Positions 41,729-51,689 of a stretch of 64,000 nt of DNA are shown here, piece by piece (position 1 is the first letter of the stretch; every line of letters begins with the position of its first letter). Origin of the DNA: Pseudalkalibacillus berkeleyi (GTDB lineage Bacteria; Bacillota; Bacilli; Bacillales; Fictibacillaceae). Below the pieces are notes generated by a model. It was not told the DNA's origin. It did no database searches and worked only from the letters and a program-made list of their open reading frames with translations. The DNA lies in assembly GCF_021608225.1 (NCBI RefSeq), contig NZ_JAKIJS010000001.1:1612001-1676000 (forward strand), written 5' to 3'. A program made the position numbers and the translations under genes.

Positions 41729-42712
41729 TTAAAATTCTGCTAGATCACGCATTGCTTTTTCGACTTTATCAGGGTTGATCATAAAGTGCTTTTCCATTGT
41801 TGGTGCATATGGCATTGATGGTACATCAGGTCCTGCAAGACGTTGAATTGGTGCATCAAGGTCAAATAGGCAATGCTCACCAATGATCGCTGAAACTTCA
41901 CTTATGATACTTCCTTCTTTGTTGTCCTCTGTAACTAATAGAACTTTACCTGTTTTCTTAGCTGCTTCTATAATAGCCTCTTTATCAAGTGGATAAACCG
42001 TACGTAAGTCAAGTACGTGAGCAGAATAGCCGTCTTTTTCAAGCTTCTCAGCAGCTTGAAGCGCAAAGTGAACTGCCAATCCGTAAGTGATGACCGTAAT
42101 GTCCTCACCTTCACGTTTAACGTCTGCTTTCCCGATTGGAAGTGTGTAATCATCTTCAGGTACTTCACCTTTAATTAAACGGTAAGCACGCTTATGTTCA
42201 AAGAAAAGTACTGGATCTTCATCTCGGATTGCCGCTTTCAATAAACCTTTCACGTCATATGGAGTAGAAGGCATTACAATCTTAAGACCTGGTACGTTTG
42301 CAAATAGAGCTTCAACGGATTGTGAGTGATACAATGCGCCGTGAACGCCACCGCCGTAAGGTGCACGGATTGTAATTGGGCAAGACCAGTCATTGTTTGA
42401 ACGATAGCGAATCTTAGCTGCTTCAGAAACAATTTGGTTAACAGCAGGCATGATGAAATCTGCAAATTGCATCTCAGCTACAGGGCGCATACCGTACATT
42501 GCTGCACCAATCCCTACTCCTGCAATTGCGGACTCAGCTAGAGGTGTATCAATGACACGGTCCTCTCCGAATTGGTCGTAAAGACCGTCTGTTGCACGGA
42601 ATACGCCTCCGCGTACCCCAACGTCTTCTCCAAGAACAAATACTTTATTATCTCGTTCCATTTCTTCACGTAAAGCTTGTTTCACAGCATCTATATATGA
42701 AATTACTGGCAT
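41729..42712 (-). CDS. bkdAB: branched-chain 2-oxo acid dehydrogenase E1 beta
   Basis: 327 aa. LGEDVGVRGGVFRATDGLYD, RVIDTPLAESAIAGVGIGAA, and RAPYGGGVHGALYHSQS are standard E1-beta motifs that shape the thiamine-diphosphate pocket at the alpha-beta interface. With E1-alpha it decarboxylates 2-oxo acids of Leu, Ile and Val. RBS AGGGGGA before ATG 42712. In the bkdAA-bkdAB-bkdB order. Confidence 0.95.
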   Translation of the reverse strand: MPVISYIDAVKQALREEMERDNKVFVLGEDVGVRGGVFRATDGLYDQFGEDRVIDTPLAESAIAGVGIGAAMYGMRPVAEMQFADFIMPAVNQIVSEAAKIRYRSNNDWSCPITIRAPYGGGVHGALYHSQSVEALFANVPGLKIVMPSTPYDVKGLLKAAIRDEDPVLFFEHKRAYRLIKGEVPEDDYTLPIGKADVKREGEDITVITYGLAVHFALQAAEKLEKDGYSAHVLDLRTVYPLDKEAIIEAAKKTGKVLLVTEDNKEGSIISEVSAIIGEHCLFDLDAPIQRLAGPDVPSMPYAPTMEKHFMINPDKVEKAMRDLAEF

Positions 42713-42724
42713 ATTTTCGTCCCC

Positions 42725-43717
42725 CTATTCCGCGTAAACGTATTTGAGCGCACTTTCAGCTTCAGCGTACGCAGCATTTTCAGCGTAGTCTGTTGCTTCA
42801 TCAACTTCTTGGTCAATGCGATCAGTGATTTCTTTTACTTTTTCTTCAGTCAAGAGTCCTAAATCTTCAAGATACTTCTTGAATGTTATAAGCGCATCCT
42901 TTTGTTTCGCTTCTTCCACTTCTTCACGCTCACGGTACGCACGATCGTCATCATCACTTGAGTGAGGAGTCAATCGGTAAGATACTGTCTCAACTAGTGT
43001 CGGACCTTCACCGCGACGCCCACGATCAGCCGCTTCTTTTACCGCTTCATATACAGCTAATGGATCGTTTCCATCTACAGTTACACCTGGCATACCGTAA
43101 CCGATTGCACGGTCAGATACCTTTTCACATGCAAGCTGTTTAGATACAGGTACAGAAATCGCGTATTTATTGTTTTCACACATGAAGATAACTGGAAGCT
43201 TATGTACTCCAGCAAAGTTAGCTGATTCATGGAAATCACCTTGGTTTGAAGAACCTTCACCAAATGTAGTGAATGTAACAAGGTCTTTACCTTCCATCTT
43301 ACCTGCTAAAGCAATACCTACTGCATGTCCAACTTGAGTCGTTACTGGAGAAGAACCTGTAACGATATTGTTCTTCTTTTGCCCAAAGTGTCCTGGCATT
43401 TGGCGACCACCTGAGTTTGGATCTTCTGCTTTCGCGAATCCAGAAAGCATCAGGTCACGTGCAGTCATACCGAACCATAGGACAACTCCCATATCACGAT
43501 AGTAAGGCAGGACGTAATCCTTCCCCTTTTCGAGTGCCATAGCCGCACCGACTTGTGCAGCTTCTTGACCTTGACAAGAGATAACGAAAGGAATCTTACC
43601 CGCACGGTTCAAGAGCCACATTCTCTCATCAATCTTTCTTGCCATTAACATCGTTTCATACATGTTCAAAACTTGCTCATCAGATAAACCTAGTCTTTCA
43701 TGACGATTTTCAGCCAT
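42725..43717 (-). CDS. bkdAA: branched-chain 2-oxo acid dehydrogenase E1 alpha
   Basis: 330 aa from ATG 43717 (AAGGAGG 8 nt upstream; GTG 43720 is in frame). GEGSSNQGDFHESANFAGV and CENNKYAIS form the thiamine-diphosphate/Mg2+ motif (GxG...NN), and RLTPHSSDDDDRAYR is the phosphorylation-loop region. It makes the catalytic decarboxylase with BkdAB. Confidence 0.95.
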   Translation of the reverse strand: MAENRHERLGLSDEQVLNMYETMLMARKIDERMWLLNRAGKIPFVISCQGQEAAQVGAAMALEKGKDYVLPYYRDMGVVLWFGMTARDLMLSGFAKAEDPNSGGRQMPGHFGQKKNNIVTGSSPVTTQVGHAVGIALAGKMEGKDLVTFTTFGEGSSNQGDFHESANFAGVHKLPVIFMCENNKYAISVPVSKQLACEKVSDRAIGYGMPGVTVDGNDPLAVYEAVKEAADRGRRGEGPTLVETVSYRLTPHSSDDDDRAYREREEVEEAKQKDALITFKKYLEDLGLLTEEKVKEITDRIDQEVDEATDYAENAAYAEAESALKYVYAE

Positions 43718-43743
43718 CACATTACCCTCCTTAAGATCTTCAA

Positions 43744-45165
43744 TTAGTTATGAATTGCTTTGCCATCTACAGCTAATGCTGCTTCACCAATAACCTCAGA
43801 TAAGGTTGGGTGAGGATGTACAGAATGTGCAACTTCCCACGGTGTAGCATCAAGGACTTTCGCAAGACCTGCTTCAGAAATCATGTCTGTTACGTGAGGT
43901 CCGATCATATGAACACCGAGAATATCGTTTGTTTCTTTGTCAGCAATCAGCTTTACAAAGCCATCTGATTGACCGTAAACGAGTGCTTTTCCAATACCTT
44001 TGAAAGAGAACTTACCAATCTTCACATCGTATCCTTGCTCTTTCGCTTCATCTTCTGTCAAACCTACACTTGCCATCTCTGGGCTAGAATAGATACATTT
44101 AGAGATCATCGTATAGTCAAGTGGATGTGGATTTTCATTTGCCATATGTTCAACAGCGACAATTCCTTCATGAGAAGCAACATGTGCTAATTGCAAACCA
44201 CCGATTACATCACCAATTGCATAGATATGATTGTCTTTCGTTTGGTAAAATTCGTTCGTTTGAATTGCACCTTTTTCAACTTGAATTTCAGTGTTTTGTA
44301 GGCCAATGTCTTCAACATTCGGTTGACGCCCAACAGAAACAAGCAGTTTTTCAGCAGAGAAGGATTTCTCTTCTCCTTTATGTTCTGCTTTAATCGTAAC
44401 TCCTTCACCTTTTTCAAGTGTTTCAGGAAGTACTTTTGCACCGGTAACAATTTTCACGCCTTTTTTCTTCAGAATGCGCGTCGCTTCCTTAGAAACTTCT
44501 TTATCTTCTGTCGGAACGATACGATCTGCATACTCAAGAACGGTTACTTCTAATCCGAAGTCAATGAACATGGATGCCCATTCGATACCGATAACACCAC
44601 CACCAACGATGATAATCGATGAAGGCAATTCTTCTAGATCTAACGCTTCGTCAGATGTCATAACTAGGTCACCATCAATATCTAAACCTGGTAATGTTCT
44701 AGGACGAGAGCCTGTAGATACGAGTAGATTTTTCGGTACAAGAATGACATTTTCCTCTCCATTATTGTACTCAACTGATATTGCACCAGGCATTGGAGAA
44801 AAGATTGAAGGTCCTAAAATACGACCGTGTCCTTCGTAAACATCAATTTTACCTTTGTTCATTAAGTGTTTCACACCGCCGTGAAGTTGATCGATGATCG
44901 CTTGCTTACGTTGTTGTACTTTCTCAAAGTTCAATGCAACGTCCTTTGCAATGACACCAAATTCTTCACCTTTCTTTGCAGTTGCAAATACTTCAGCACT
45001 ACGTAGTAATGCTTTACTTGGGATACAACCTTTATGAAGGCATGTCCCACCTAGTTTTCCTTTTTCAACAATCGCTACAGTTAATCCAAGTTGTGATGCT
45101 CGGATTGCTGCTACATAACCGCCAGTTCCTCCACCGAGGATGACGAGGTCATAATTCTCAGCCAT
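43744..45165 (-). CDS. lpdV: dihydrolipoamide dehydrogenase of the Bkd complex (E3)
   Basis: 473 aa. ILGGGTGGYVAAIRASQ is the FAD-binding motif, GGTCLHKGCIPSKALL carries the redox disulphide (CLHKGC), and VHPHPTLSEVIGEAAL the catalytic His-Glu at the C-end. It reoxidises the E2 lipoyl group with NAD+. It sits between buk and bkdAA as in B. subtilis. Confidence 0.95.
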   Translation of the reverse strand: MAENYDLVILGGGTGGYVAAIRASQLGLTVAIVEKGKLGGTCLHKGCIPSKALLRSAEVFATAKKGEEFGVIAKDVALNFEKVQQRKQAIIDQLHGGVKHLMNKGKIDVYEGHGRILGPSIFSPMPGAISVEYNNGEENVILVPKNLLVSTGSRPRTLPGLDIDGDLVMTSDEALDLEELPSSIIIVGGGVIGIEWASMFIDFGLEVTVLEYADRIVPTEDKEVSKEATRILKKKGVKIVTGAKVLPETLEKGEGVTIKAEHKGEEKSFSAEKLLVSVGRQPNVEDIGLQNTEIQVEKGAIQTNEFYQTKDNHIYAIGDVIGGLQLAHVASHEGIVAVEHMANENPHPLDYTMISKCIYSSPEMASVGLTEDEAKEQGYDVKIGKFSFKGIGKALVYGQSDGFVKLIADKETNDILGVHMIGPHVTDMISEAGLAKVLDATPWEVAHSVHPHPTLSEVIGEAALAVDGKAIHN

Positions 45166-45182
45166 GATTCATTCCCCTTTCG

Positions 45183-46286
45183 TTAAATGCTTTGTTTAAC
45201 TGGTTGGTTCGGGTATTCCTTGGCATCTTCCTCACCCCGAAGTACACGCAATCCACCTTCTGCAAGAGCTTGCAATTCATTTTCCCCAGGTTGTACGATT
45301 ACATCGCTGATCCATGCAATACGTTCTGTAATCTGGTTAATGAAGTCTTTTCCGTAAGCAAGTCCGCCTGTCAAAACAATCGCATCGACTTTGCCGTTTA
45401 GTACAGCACTTGCTGCACCAATCTCTTTAGCTACTTGGTAAGCCATCGCATCATAGACGAGCTTTGCTTTTTCATCGCCTTCTTCAATGCGCTTTTCTAC
45501 TTCTACTGCATCATTCGTGCCTAAGTAGCCAACAAATCCAGCGTTACCGACTAGTTTCTTCATAATTTCGTCTGCATAATATTCACCTGAGAAACACATG
45601 GAAACTAAGTCTCCGACAGGTACGGTACCAGCACGTTCAGGAGAAAAAGGACCTTCTCCATGTAATCCATTGTTTACATCAATAACTTTCCCTTGCTCAT
45701 GAACACCTACTGTTATTCCGCCACCCATATGAGTAACAATTAAGCGAAGATCTTCATAAGGGCGTCCTAATTGCTTAGCGACTCTACGTGCAACCGCCTT
45801 TTGGTTAAGTGCATGGAATATACTTTTGCGTTCCATTTCAGGCACTCCAGATACACGTGCTAATGGCGCAAGTTCATCTACCACAACAGGATCGACAATG
45901 TAAGATGGGATGTTCAAACCTTGTGCGATTTCAAATGCAATGATCCCGCCTAAGTTAGAAGCATGTTCACCAGAGTAACCTTTACGAAGGTCCTCTAGCA
46001 TGATGTCATTTACATTATACGTTCCACCTTCAATAGGACGAAGGAGACCCCCACGTCCTACGACGGCACTTAATTTAGAAACATTGATTCCTTCATGGTC
46101 AAGCGTTTCTAGGATCACATTTTTACGAAATTCATATTGATCGATGATATGTTCAAAAGTATTGATTTTTTCAATGTCATGTCTAATCGTCTTTTCAAAC
46201 ACAGAACGTTCATCATCAAATATTCCGATCTTTGTTGATGTAGACCCAGGATTAATTACGAGTAAACGATATTCTCTTTGTTGCAA
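45183..46286 (-). CDS. buk: butyrate kinase
   Basis: 367 aa from TTG 46286, since GGAGGG lies 7 nt before it; the ATG at 46301 contains that site. [19 protein letters not shown] is the acetokinase-family phosphate loop. [13 protein letters not shown] and [13 protein letters not shown] are other family motifs. It makes ATP from branched-chain acyl phosphates formed by Ptb. Same order as B. subtilis (ptb, bcd, buk, lpdV). Confidence 0.93.
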   Translation of the reverse strand: MQQREYRLLVINPGSTSTKIGIFDDERSVFEKTIRHDIEKINTFEHIIDQYEFRKNVILETLDHEGINVSKLSAVVGRGGLLRPIEGGTYNVNDIMLEDLRKGYSGEHASNLGGIIAFEIAQGLNIPSYIVDPVVVDELAPLARVSGVPEMERKSIFHALNQKAVARRVAKQLGRPYEDLRLIVTHMGGGITVGVHEQGKVIDVNNGLHGEGPFSPERAGTVPVGDLVSMCFSGEYYADEIMKKLVGNAGFVGYLGTNDAVEVEKRIEEGDEKAKLVYDAMAYQVAKEIGAASAVLNGKVDAIVLTGGLAYGKDFINQITERIAWISDVIVQPGENELQALAEGGLRVLRGEEDAKEYPNQPVKQSI

Positions 46287-46333
46287 AACGGAACCCTCCA
46301 TTGATGACAGTAAGATATTAATTTTTTATAGTA

Positions 46334-46381
46334 CTTCTATGCTCCCCCTTGTTAAGGAATTTTAAAGATGAAGCATAGAAG
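46334..46381 (-). other. hairpin between bcd and buk
   Basis: CTTCTATGCT (46334-46343) pairs with AGCATAGAAG (46372-46381) around a 28-nt loop. It is in the intercistronic gap of the bkd operon and has no T-run, so it may set mRNA processing or relative expression. Confidence 0.6.
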
Positions 46382-46403
46382 CTTGTTTATTTTATAGAAT
46401 GAA

Positions 46404-47507
46404 TTATTGACCGATTCTATCAGAAAGGATGTGTCGATCGTTTAACAAGAACTGGCTTCGAGAGTTTTTGTTACGCTCAATTCGTTCTTCAGCTAAACGG
46501 TCAGCTGCTACGTATGTTGGGATGCTATCTCGTTTAGAGATTTCACATACGCGAGCGATGTTGTCATAAATCAATTCGACTTTCTTCATAGCACGGTCAT
46601 GGTTGTATCCATTTAATTCATCAGCTACATTGATGACGCCACCTGCATTAATTACATAATCCGGTGCGTACACAATACCCATTTCGTGAATGATGTCTCC
46701 GTGCTTCACGTCTTTAAGTTGGTTGTTAGCCGCTCCAGCAATTACTTTAGCTTTCAATTGAGGGATTGTTTCGTCATTGATTGTCGCTCCAAGTGCACAT
46801 GGTGCATAGATGTCACAATCAACAGAGTAGATTTCCTCAGTGTCTACAGCTTTTGCTCCGAATTCTTCGACAGCGCGTTGTACAGCCTCTTTGTTGATAT
46901 CGGTAACGATCAATTGTGCACCTTCTTCGTGTAGGTGCTTACACATGTTGTAAGCAACGTTACCAACACCTTGGACAGCGATGACTTTACCTTCAAGAGA
47001 ATCCGTACCGAAAGCTTCCTTAGCTGCAGCTTTCATACCACGGTATACGCCGTATGCTGTTACTGGTGATGGGTTTCCTGAAGAACCGAATGCAGGAGAA
47101 ACGCCAGTTACAAATTCAGTTTCTTGACGGATTAGATCCATGTCTGCAACAGTCGTACCTACATCCTCTGCAGTTATGTAACGGCCATTCAACCCTTGAA
47201 TGTAGCGACCGAACGCACGGAACATTTCTTCATTCTTGTCTTTTCGTGGATCACCGATAATAACGGTCTTCCCTCCACCAAGGTTCAATCCAGCTGCAGC
47301 ATTCTTGTACGTCATACCTTTCGCTAGACGAAGTGCATCTTCAATTGCTGCATCTTCGTTTTCGTACGTCCACATTCTAGTTCCACCAAGTGCAGGCCCT
47401 AATGTCGTATCGTGAATACAAATGATTGCTTTAAGTCCTGATTGCTTGTCCTGGCAAATCACCAGCTGTTCGTAATCGTAAGTCTCCATATACTTGAAAA
47501 TTTCCAT
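46404..47507 (-). CDS. bcd: leucine dehydrogenase (branched-chain amino acid dehydrogenase)
   Basis: 367 aa. [32 protein letters not shown] (catalytic Lys region) and [13 protein letters not shown] are the Leu/Phe dehydrogenase motifs, then [15 protein letters not shown] binds NAD+. It deaminates Leu, Val and Ile to 2-oxo acids for the Bkd complex. AGGAGG is 9 nt before ATG 47507. Confidence 0.95.
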   Translation of the reverse strand: MEIFKYMETYDYEQLVICQDKQSGLKAIICIHDTTLGPALGGTRMWTYENEDAAIEDALRLAKGMTYKNAAAGLNLGGGKTVIIGDPRKDKNEEMFRAFGRYIQGLNGRYITAEDVGTTVADMDLIRQETEFVTGVSPAFGSSGNPSPVTAYGVYRGMKAAAKEAFGTDSLEGKVIAVQGVGNVAYNMCKHLHEEGAQLIVTDINKEAVQRAVEEFGAKAVDTEEIYSVDCDIYAPCALGATINDETIPQLKAKVIAGAANNQLKDVKHGDIIHEMGIVYAPDYVINAGGVINVADELNGYNHDRAMKKVELIYDNIARVCEISKRDSIPTYVAADRLAEERIERNKNSRSQFLLNDRHILSDRIGQ

Positions 47508-47566
47508 TTTAATTTTCCTCCTTGAGATTCATCTATATATTTTAAAATGTTTATCAGTTAATCAAC

Positions 47567-48460
47567 TTAGACAGATCTTACTGCAAGTGCAATTGAGTGA
47601 AGTTTACTTTCAGATGTATCAGCTCTAGATGTGAGCACAATCGGCGCTTTTGCCCCCGATATCACCGCTCCTACTTTTGCTTTTGCAAAATATATCAATG
47701 ATTTATACAATGCGTTTCCGGTTTCGATATTAGGAACGAGCAAAATATCAGCTTGTCCAGCAACATCACCAGAGACGCCTTTATGTGAAGCCGCTTCCAT
47801 CGAAACTGCATTGTCAAGTGCTAGTGGTCCGTCAACTACACAGCCTTTAATTTGACCTCTACTATTCATTTGACTCAATGCCGCCGCATCGAGTGTAGCT
47901 TCCATCGCTGGATTGACAACTTCAACAGCTGCAATCGGAGCAACTTTAGGAAGGTTAACACCTAACTTCGTTGCTACATCTACTGCATTTTGAATAATGT
48001 CAGCCTTTTGTTTCAAATCAGGTGCAATATTCATTGCTGCATCTGTCACGAAAATCAAACGATCAAACCCTGATACTTCAAAAGCAGCTACGTGAGAAAG
48101 AACTTTACCCGTTCTTAACCCGTATTCTTTATTTAATACTGCTTTCAGGATCGTTGATGTAGAAACCATTCCTTTCATAAGGACATCTGCTTCACCACTA
48201 CTTACTGCCTGTACAGCTTTAGCGGCTGACTCTGATGACGAGTTACAGTGGACAACCTTAAGTTGTTCAGAACTGTCTAGATTTTGTTCATGAAGCAAGG
48301 TTTGTATCTTATCCTTTTCACCAAACAACAAGAAGGAGGCGAGCCCTTTGTCGATTGCCATCTTGACTGCATGGATGACCTCGTGATCTTCTGCGGCTGC
48401 AACTGCAACTGTTTTGTTAGGTAATTGGGTTGCTTCTTGGATGATTTGTTCTAATTGCAT
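47567..48460 (-). CDS. ptb: phosphate butyryltransferase
   Basis: 297 aa. GMVSTSTILKAVLNKEYGLR, VAAIEVVNPAMEATLDAA-like (AAVEVVNPAMEATLDAAAL) and QADILLVPNIETGN are the Ptb/Pta-like family signatures. It swaps CoA for phosphate on branched-chain acyl-CoA, feeding Buk. First gene of the bkd operon, 50 nt from a sigma-54 promoter. Confidence 0.92.
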   Translation of the reverse strand: MQLEQIIQEATQLPNKTVAVAAAEDHEVIHAVKMAIDKGLASFLLFGEKDKIQTLLHEQNLDSSEQLKVVHCNSSSESAAKAVQAVSSGEADVLMKGMVSTSTILKAVLNKEYGLRTGKVLSHVAAFEVSGFDRLIFVTDAAMNIAPDLKQKADIIQNAVDVATKLGVNLPKVAPIAAVEVVNPAMEATLDAAALSQMNSRGQIKGCVVDGPLALDNAVSMEAASHKGVSGDVAGQADILLVPNIETGNALYKSLIYFAKAKVGAVISGAKAPIVLTSRADTSESKLHSIALAVRSV

Positions 48461-48510
48461 GATCTGGAATTCAACCCCTTTTCATTAATCTGTATCCACT
48501 ACAATAATAT

Positions 48511-48527
48511 TGCAAGTTTCATGCCAA
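48511..48527 (-). promoter_or_regulatory. sigma-54 (SigL) promoter of the bkd operon
   Basis: On the minus strand TTGGCATGAAACTTGCA gives a perfect -24 (TGGCAT, one base from TGGCAC) and -12 (TTGCA) with the required spacing. It lies 51 nt before ptb and just downstream of the bkdR gene. Confidence 0.9.
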
Positions 48528-48611
48528 CTTTTGAATCGTTGCCATAATCACGTTTCATCTAAATCGACGTGTGCAAAAATTATCATACTATGAAATATCT
48601 TGCATGCAACA

Positions 48612-50660
48612 TCATTCAATACCGTACTTATCTATTTTATAATATAGATTGCGTAATGATAATTTAAGTTCTTTAGCTGTTTTCGTTTTGTTTCCATTAC
48701 ATCGCGTTAATGTATCTTCAATTAACCCTTTCTCGAATCGCTCGACCTGATCTTGGAGAGACCCTTGCGTTGTCGCCGCCTTCACCTCAAAACCCTGTTG
48801 TTGATGATTGGAGGCTAACGACGGGATCGATTGGACATCGATCCAAGATTCATGAAAGGAAAGGTGAATAATCGCACGTCCCAGAATATTTTCGAGCTCT
48901 CGGACATTGCCAGGCCAGTCATACGTTTCAAAAAATTTAATCGCCTTTTCAGTAATGCCTTCGATATTTCGCCCGTAATCTTGGTTAAGCTTCTGTATGA
49001 GGTGATGACATAAGCGTCCTAGATCTTCCTTCCTCTCTCTTAGTGGCGGGATGAAAATTGGAAGTCGATTAATACGATAGTATAAATCTTCCCTGAAGGA
49101 GCCATCAATTATTCTTTTCTCAAGGTTTACGTTAGTAGCTGCAATGACTCTGACATTGATTGAAATAGCTTTCGTTCCACCAACACGAATAATTTCATTC
49201 TCTTGAAGCACCCTTAATAGCTTGGCTTGTGTGTCACTAGATAATTCTCCAATTTCATCTAAAAAGATGCTTCCACCGTTCGCTTCTTCAAAAAGGCCTC
49301 GCTTACCACCTTTCTTCGCTCCAGAAAAAGCCCCTTCTTCATAACCAAACAATTCACTTTCAAGTAAAGACTCTGATATTGCGGCACAGTTTACTCTAAC
49401 AAACTTGTTGTATTTTAACTTGCTACTGTTATGTATCGCGTGAGCAAATAGTTCTTTCCCTGTTCCAGACTCGCCTCGCAATAGTACGGTAGCAGGGGTG
49501 GTTGCCCCTAACTTAGCCTGATCAATGGCAAATTGCATTTCTTTCGATTGACCAATAATATCAGAGAAGGAGTATTTCGCCTCCAACGTACGGATGATTT
49601 GGCGAGCTCTTTGAAGTTCTGCAGTTAAGGATTGAATCTCAGACATGTCATGAATGACTCCAACACTGCCTTTTAACTTGCCATCAACAATGACTGGGGC
49701 AACATTTACTACAACATCACGTCGACTAGGTCCAACCTTCAACCGTACGCCTCTAACAGGTTTTCGAGTACGCAAAACCCGCATGTGCATACTTTCTCCC
49801 TCAGATATATCTGTAGTAGCAGGCTTACCGTATATGTCCTCAGACCTCAATCCAGTCAGTCTAGTATAAGCTGGATTAACGATTAGACCTTTTCCTTCTT
49901 CATCAACGACAGATATCGCTTCTTCGGATGAATGAATAATCGCTTCAAGCATTGTTTGTACACTTTTCAAGCTCGTTACTTCTTCAGCCATTTCCACAAC
50001 TTCAGTAATATCCTTGAAAACCGCAAATGCACCAATAGTATTTCCAGTATCATCAATCATCGGAGTCCTTGTTGTAATAATCTTCCTACCATTATCAAGA
50101 ACTTGTTCTTTGTTGATTTCTGTTTTTCCATGATCCAATACTTTAGGAAGTTCAGAGTTTGGAATGAGCGTTGTGATTTCTTCTCCTATAACAGGGTAAT
50201 CTTGTAGCCCCGTCATAATTCGTGCACTTTTGTTCATAATTGTAATCCGTCGCTGCTGATCGATCGCAACCATTCCATCATGAGAAGAGCTTAAGACTAA
50301 ATCTTGCTGTCTAGATTGACTAGATAGTTGTTGGATAAGGCTTTCTTGCTCTTCCATTAACCCTGAAATCAAGACAGCAACCGATGACGGTATGATCACC
50401 CATTGCCTGTTCTTAATTTCTTTCAAAGAATTGAATGTTTCTTCAACTCCGGTCGTTTCAATAACGACATCTATTGGCGTATCAATAATTGTCTTCCAGC
50501 TAGACGCCGTTCTAATCCCTTTATCACGCGCAATTGTAATAGCTGGCGCATTTTCATCGGGATCGATGACCGCTACTAATTTAAGCGCATTTGACTTTTC
50601 TATCATTTTTACAAGTGCAGTACCTACCTTGTCGGCACCAATTATGATTACATTTTTCAT
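48612..50660 (-). CDS. bkdR: sigma-54-dependent transcription activator of the bkd operon
   Basis: 682 aa. Residues 1-110 look like a Rossmann dehydrogenase-type domain ([17 protein letters not shown]) and 120-340 hold two PAS domains. The AAA+ domain (about 365-600) has RGESGTGKE (Walker A), GAFSGAKKG (sigma-54 contact loop GAFTGA with Thr to Ser), and [12 protein letters not shown] (Walker B). A Fis-type HTH ends it ([20 protein letters not shown]). It should switch on the bkd operon with SigL in response to branched-chain amino acids. Site and order match B. subtilis BkdR. Confidence 0.93.
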   Translation of the reverse strand: MKNVIIIGADKVGTALVKMIEKSNALKLVAVIDPDENAPAITIARDKGIRTASSWKTIIDTPIDVVIETTGVEETFNSLKEIKNRQWVIIPSSVAVLISGLMEEQESLIQQLSSQSRQQDLVLSSSHDGMVAIDQQRRITIMNKSARIMTGLQDYPVIGEEITTLIPNSELPKVLDHGKTEINKEQVLDNGRKIITTRTPMIDDTGNTIGAFAVFKDITEVVEMAEEVTSLKSVQTMLEAIIHSSEEAISVVDEEGKGLIVNPAYTRLTGLRSEDIYGKPATTDISEGESMHMRVLRTRKPVRGVRLKVGPSRRDVVVNVAPVIVDGKLKGSVGVIHDMSEIQSLTAELQRARQIIRTLEAKYSFSDIIGQSKEMQFAIDQAKLGATTPATVLLRGESGTGKELFAHAIHNSSKLKYNKFVRVNCAAISESLLESELFGYEEGAFSGAKKGGKRGLFEEANGGSIFLDEIGELSSDTQAKLLRVLQENEIIRVGGTKAISINVRVIAATNVNLEKRIIDGSFREDLYYRINRLPIFIPPLRERKEDLGRLCHHLIQKLNQDYGRNIEGITEKAIKFFETYDWPGNVRELENILGRAIIHLSFHESWIDVQSIPSLASNHQQQGFEVKAATTQGSLQDQVERFEKGLIEDTLTRCNGNKTKTAKELKLSLRNLYYKIDKYGIE

Positions 50661-50740
50661 TTTTTTACACCCTATTTTTTACCATGCAATATTTTTCACA
50701 CTTATTATTTTACCTTTAGTCGACGAAGTTCGCAAACTTA

Positions 50741-50769
50741 TGGACAGAAGATTCGATTATAGGTACAAT
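50741..50769 (+). promoter_or_regulatory. promoter of the YqzF-like operon
   Basis: TGGACA (50741-50746) and TACAAT (50764-50769), 17 bp apart, each 5 of 6 to consensus. Divergent from bkdR. Confidence 0.6.
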
Positions 50770-50795
50770 GAGAACCGAAGAAAAGGATGGTAAAG

Positions 50796-51044
50796 ATGAT
50801 AAGAATAATAGCACTACTAATATTAGTAATTCCCGGAATGGGTGGAGTATTAGGCATAAAATTAATTAGAGATGCTCTTTTTGGAGTTGTCCATCCGTTA
50901 TTCCCTAACTTTGTAGTGGAATTAATTGCCGGCATCCTCTTATTCCTTATTGGATTTGGTTTCGTAGGCGGTTTCATTTTCTACCGCGATCGAAAACGAA
51001 ATAATGTGCAACCAAGGTTTCGTAAAAAGGGAGGGAACTCTTGA
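50796..51044 (+). CDS. yqzF: DUF2627-type small membrane protein, YqzF-like
   Basis: 82 aa from ATG 50796 (AAAGG 10 nt upstream; in-frame ATG 50787 overlaps that site). Two membrane helices (MIRIIALLILVIPGMGGVLG and ELIAGILLFLIGFGFVGGF), then a basic tail FYRDRKRNNVQPRFRKK. The pattern, including the FYRDRKRN stop, fits YqzF, which lies beside bkdR in B. subtilis as I recall. Function unknown. Confidence 0.7.
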   Translation: MIRIIALLILVIPGMGGVLGIKLIRDALFGVVHPLFPNFVVELIAGILLFLIGFGFVGGFIFYRDRKRNNVQPRFRKKGGNS

Positions 51045-51247
51045 TGGAACAATTTAGCGTAGCTTTTTTCGAAGAGAATTTTCACACTTACGCCGAGCAG
51101 AACGAAGATGTGTTTTCTAAGCATCAAGCAATGAACAGTTATTATGTTTCAATGGTTTCTACGTTAGTAAATGATAATATTAATAAGAATTCCGAAATTG
51201 TAAAACGAATTAGAAATTTGAATACAGCTTATCAGAACGCACGATAA
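51044..51247 (+). CDS. small soluble protein, 67 aa, unknown
   Basis: ATG 51044 overlaps the stop of the YqzF-like gene (TGATG) and GGGAGGG is 8 nt upstream, so the two are co-translated. The protein is helical and polar (EQFSVAFFEENFHTYAEQ, ending KRIRNLNTAYQNAR). No family recognised. A large hairpin follows. Confidence 0.6.
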   Translation: MEQFSVAFFEENFHTYAEQNEDVFSKHQAMNSYYVSMVSTLVNDNINKNSEIVKRIRNLNTAYQNAR

Positions 51248-51253
51248 ACGAAC

Positions 51254-51606
51254 CAAAAAGGGGCTGTCCAGAAAATCAGTGTATACTGACCTTTTGGACA
51301 GCCCCATTGTTAAATAACGATATTGATTTCTTAGAAATTCACTCCCTTTCCGCGGGCGAACCGCGAGCCTCCTCACTCACAGCAGATACCAGTAGTTTAT
51401 GTTTGCTGCGGGTATCGCCTGGCTCGCTATTCCCGCAGGACAAGGAAAGCTTCGGCAGCTTTACATCGCACGAAGAAAATACGAATTTCATTTTCGAGGA
51501 GTGTCGTGAATTCGTTGAAATCAACAACAATGTTTGATGAAGGTGGCATTTTCCATTCTTCTTAATCCTGTTTGATTTTAAGGACTTATCAGACAGCCAC
51601 TTTTTT
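51254..51606. mobile_element. MITE-like element, about 350 bp
   Basis: The ends are imperfect inverted repeats: AAAAGGGGCTGTCC at 51255-51268 and, read backwards from 51606, AAAAGTGGCTGTCTG. The left end also forms a hairpin (GGGGCTGTCC against GGACAGCCCC). No transposase frame is inside. The inner part holds the dispersed repeat described next. Confidence 0.45.
51335..51530. repeat. dispersed Bacillus-type repeat, copy 1
   Basis: The segment begins with CACTCCCTTTCCGCGGGCG and contains the CCCGCAGGACAAGGAAAGCT and GCACGAAGAAAATACGAATT blocks. Copy 2, in opposite orientation, is at 52763-52968. Both share these blocks in reverse order, and each can fold on itself. Confidence 0.75.
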
Positions 51607-51689
51607 TCCTTTGTAAAAATAAAAAGCATCACCTTTTGCCCAGCTTTACAAAAGGTGATGCCTTTTAATTAATATTATTGATGGACCTT

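Noticed and set aside
51254-51606. Intact transposon
   Set aside because: No transposase frame or long perfect inverted ends; at most a MITE-like remnant.
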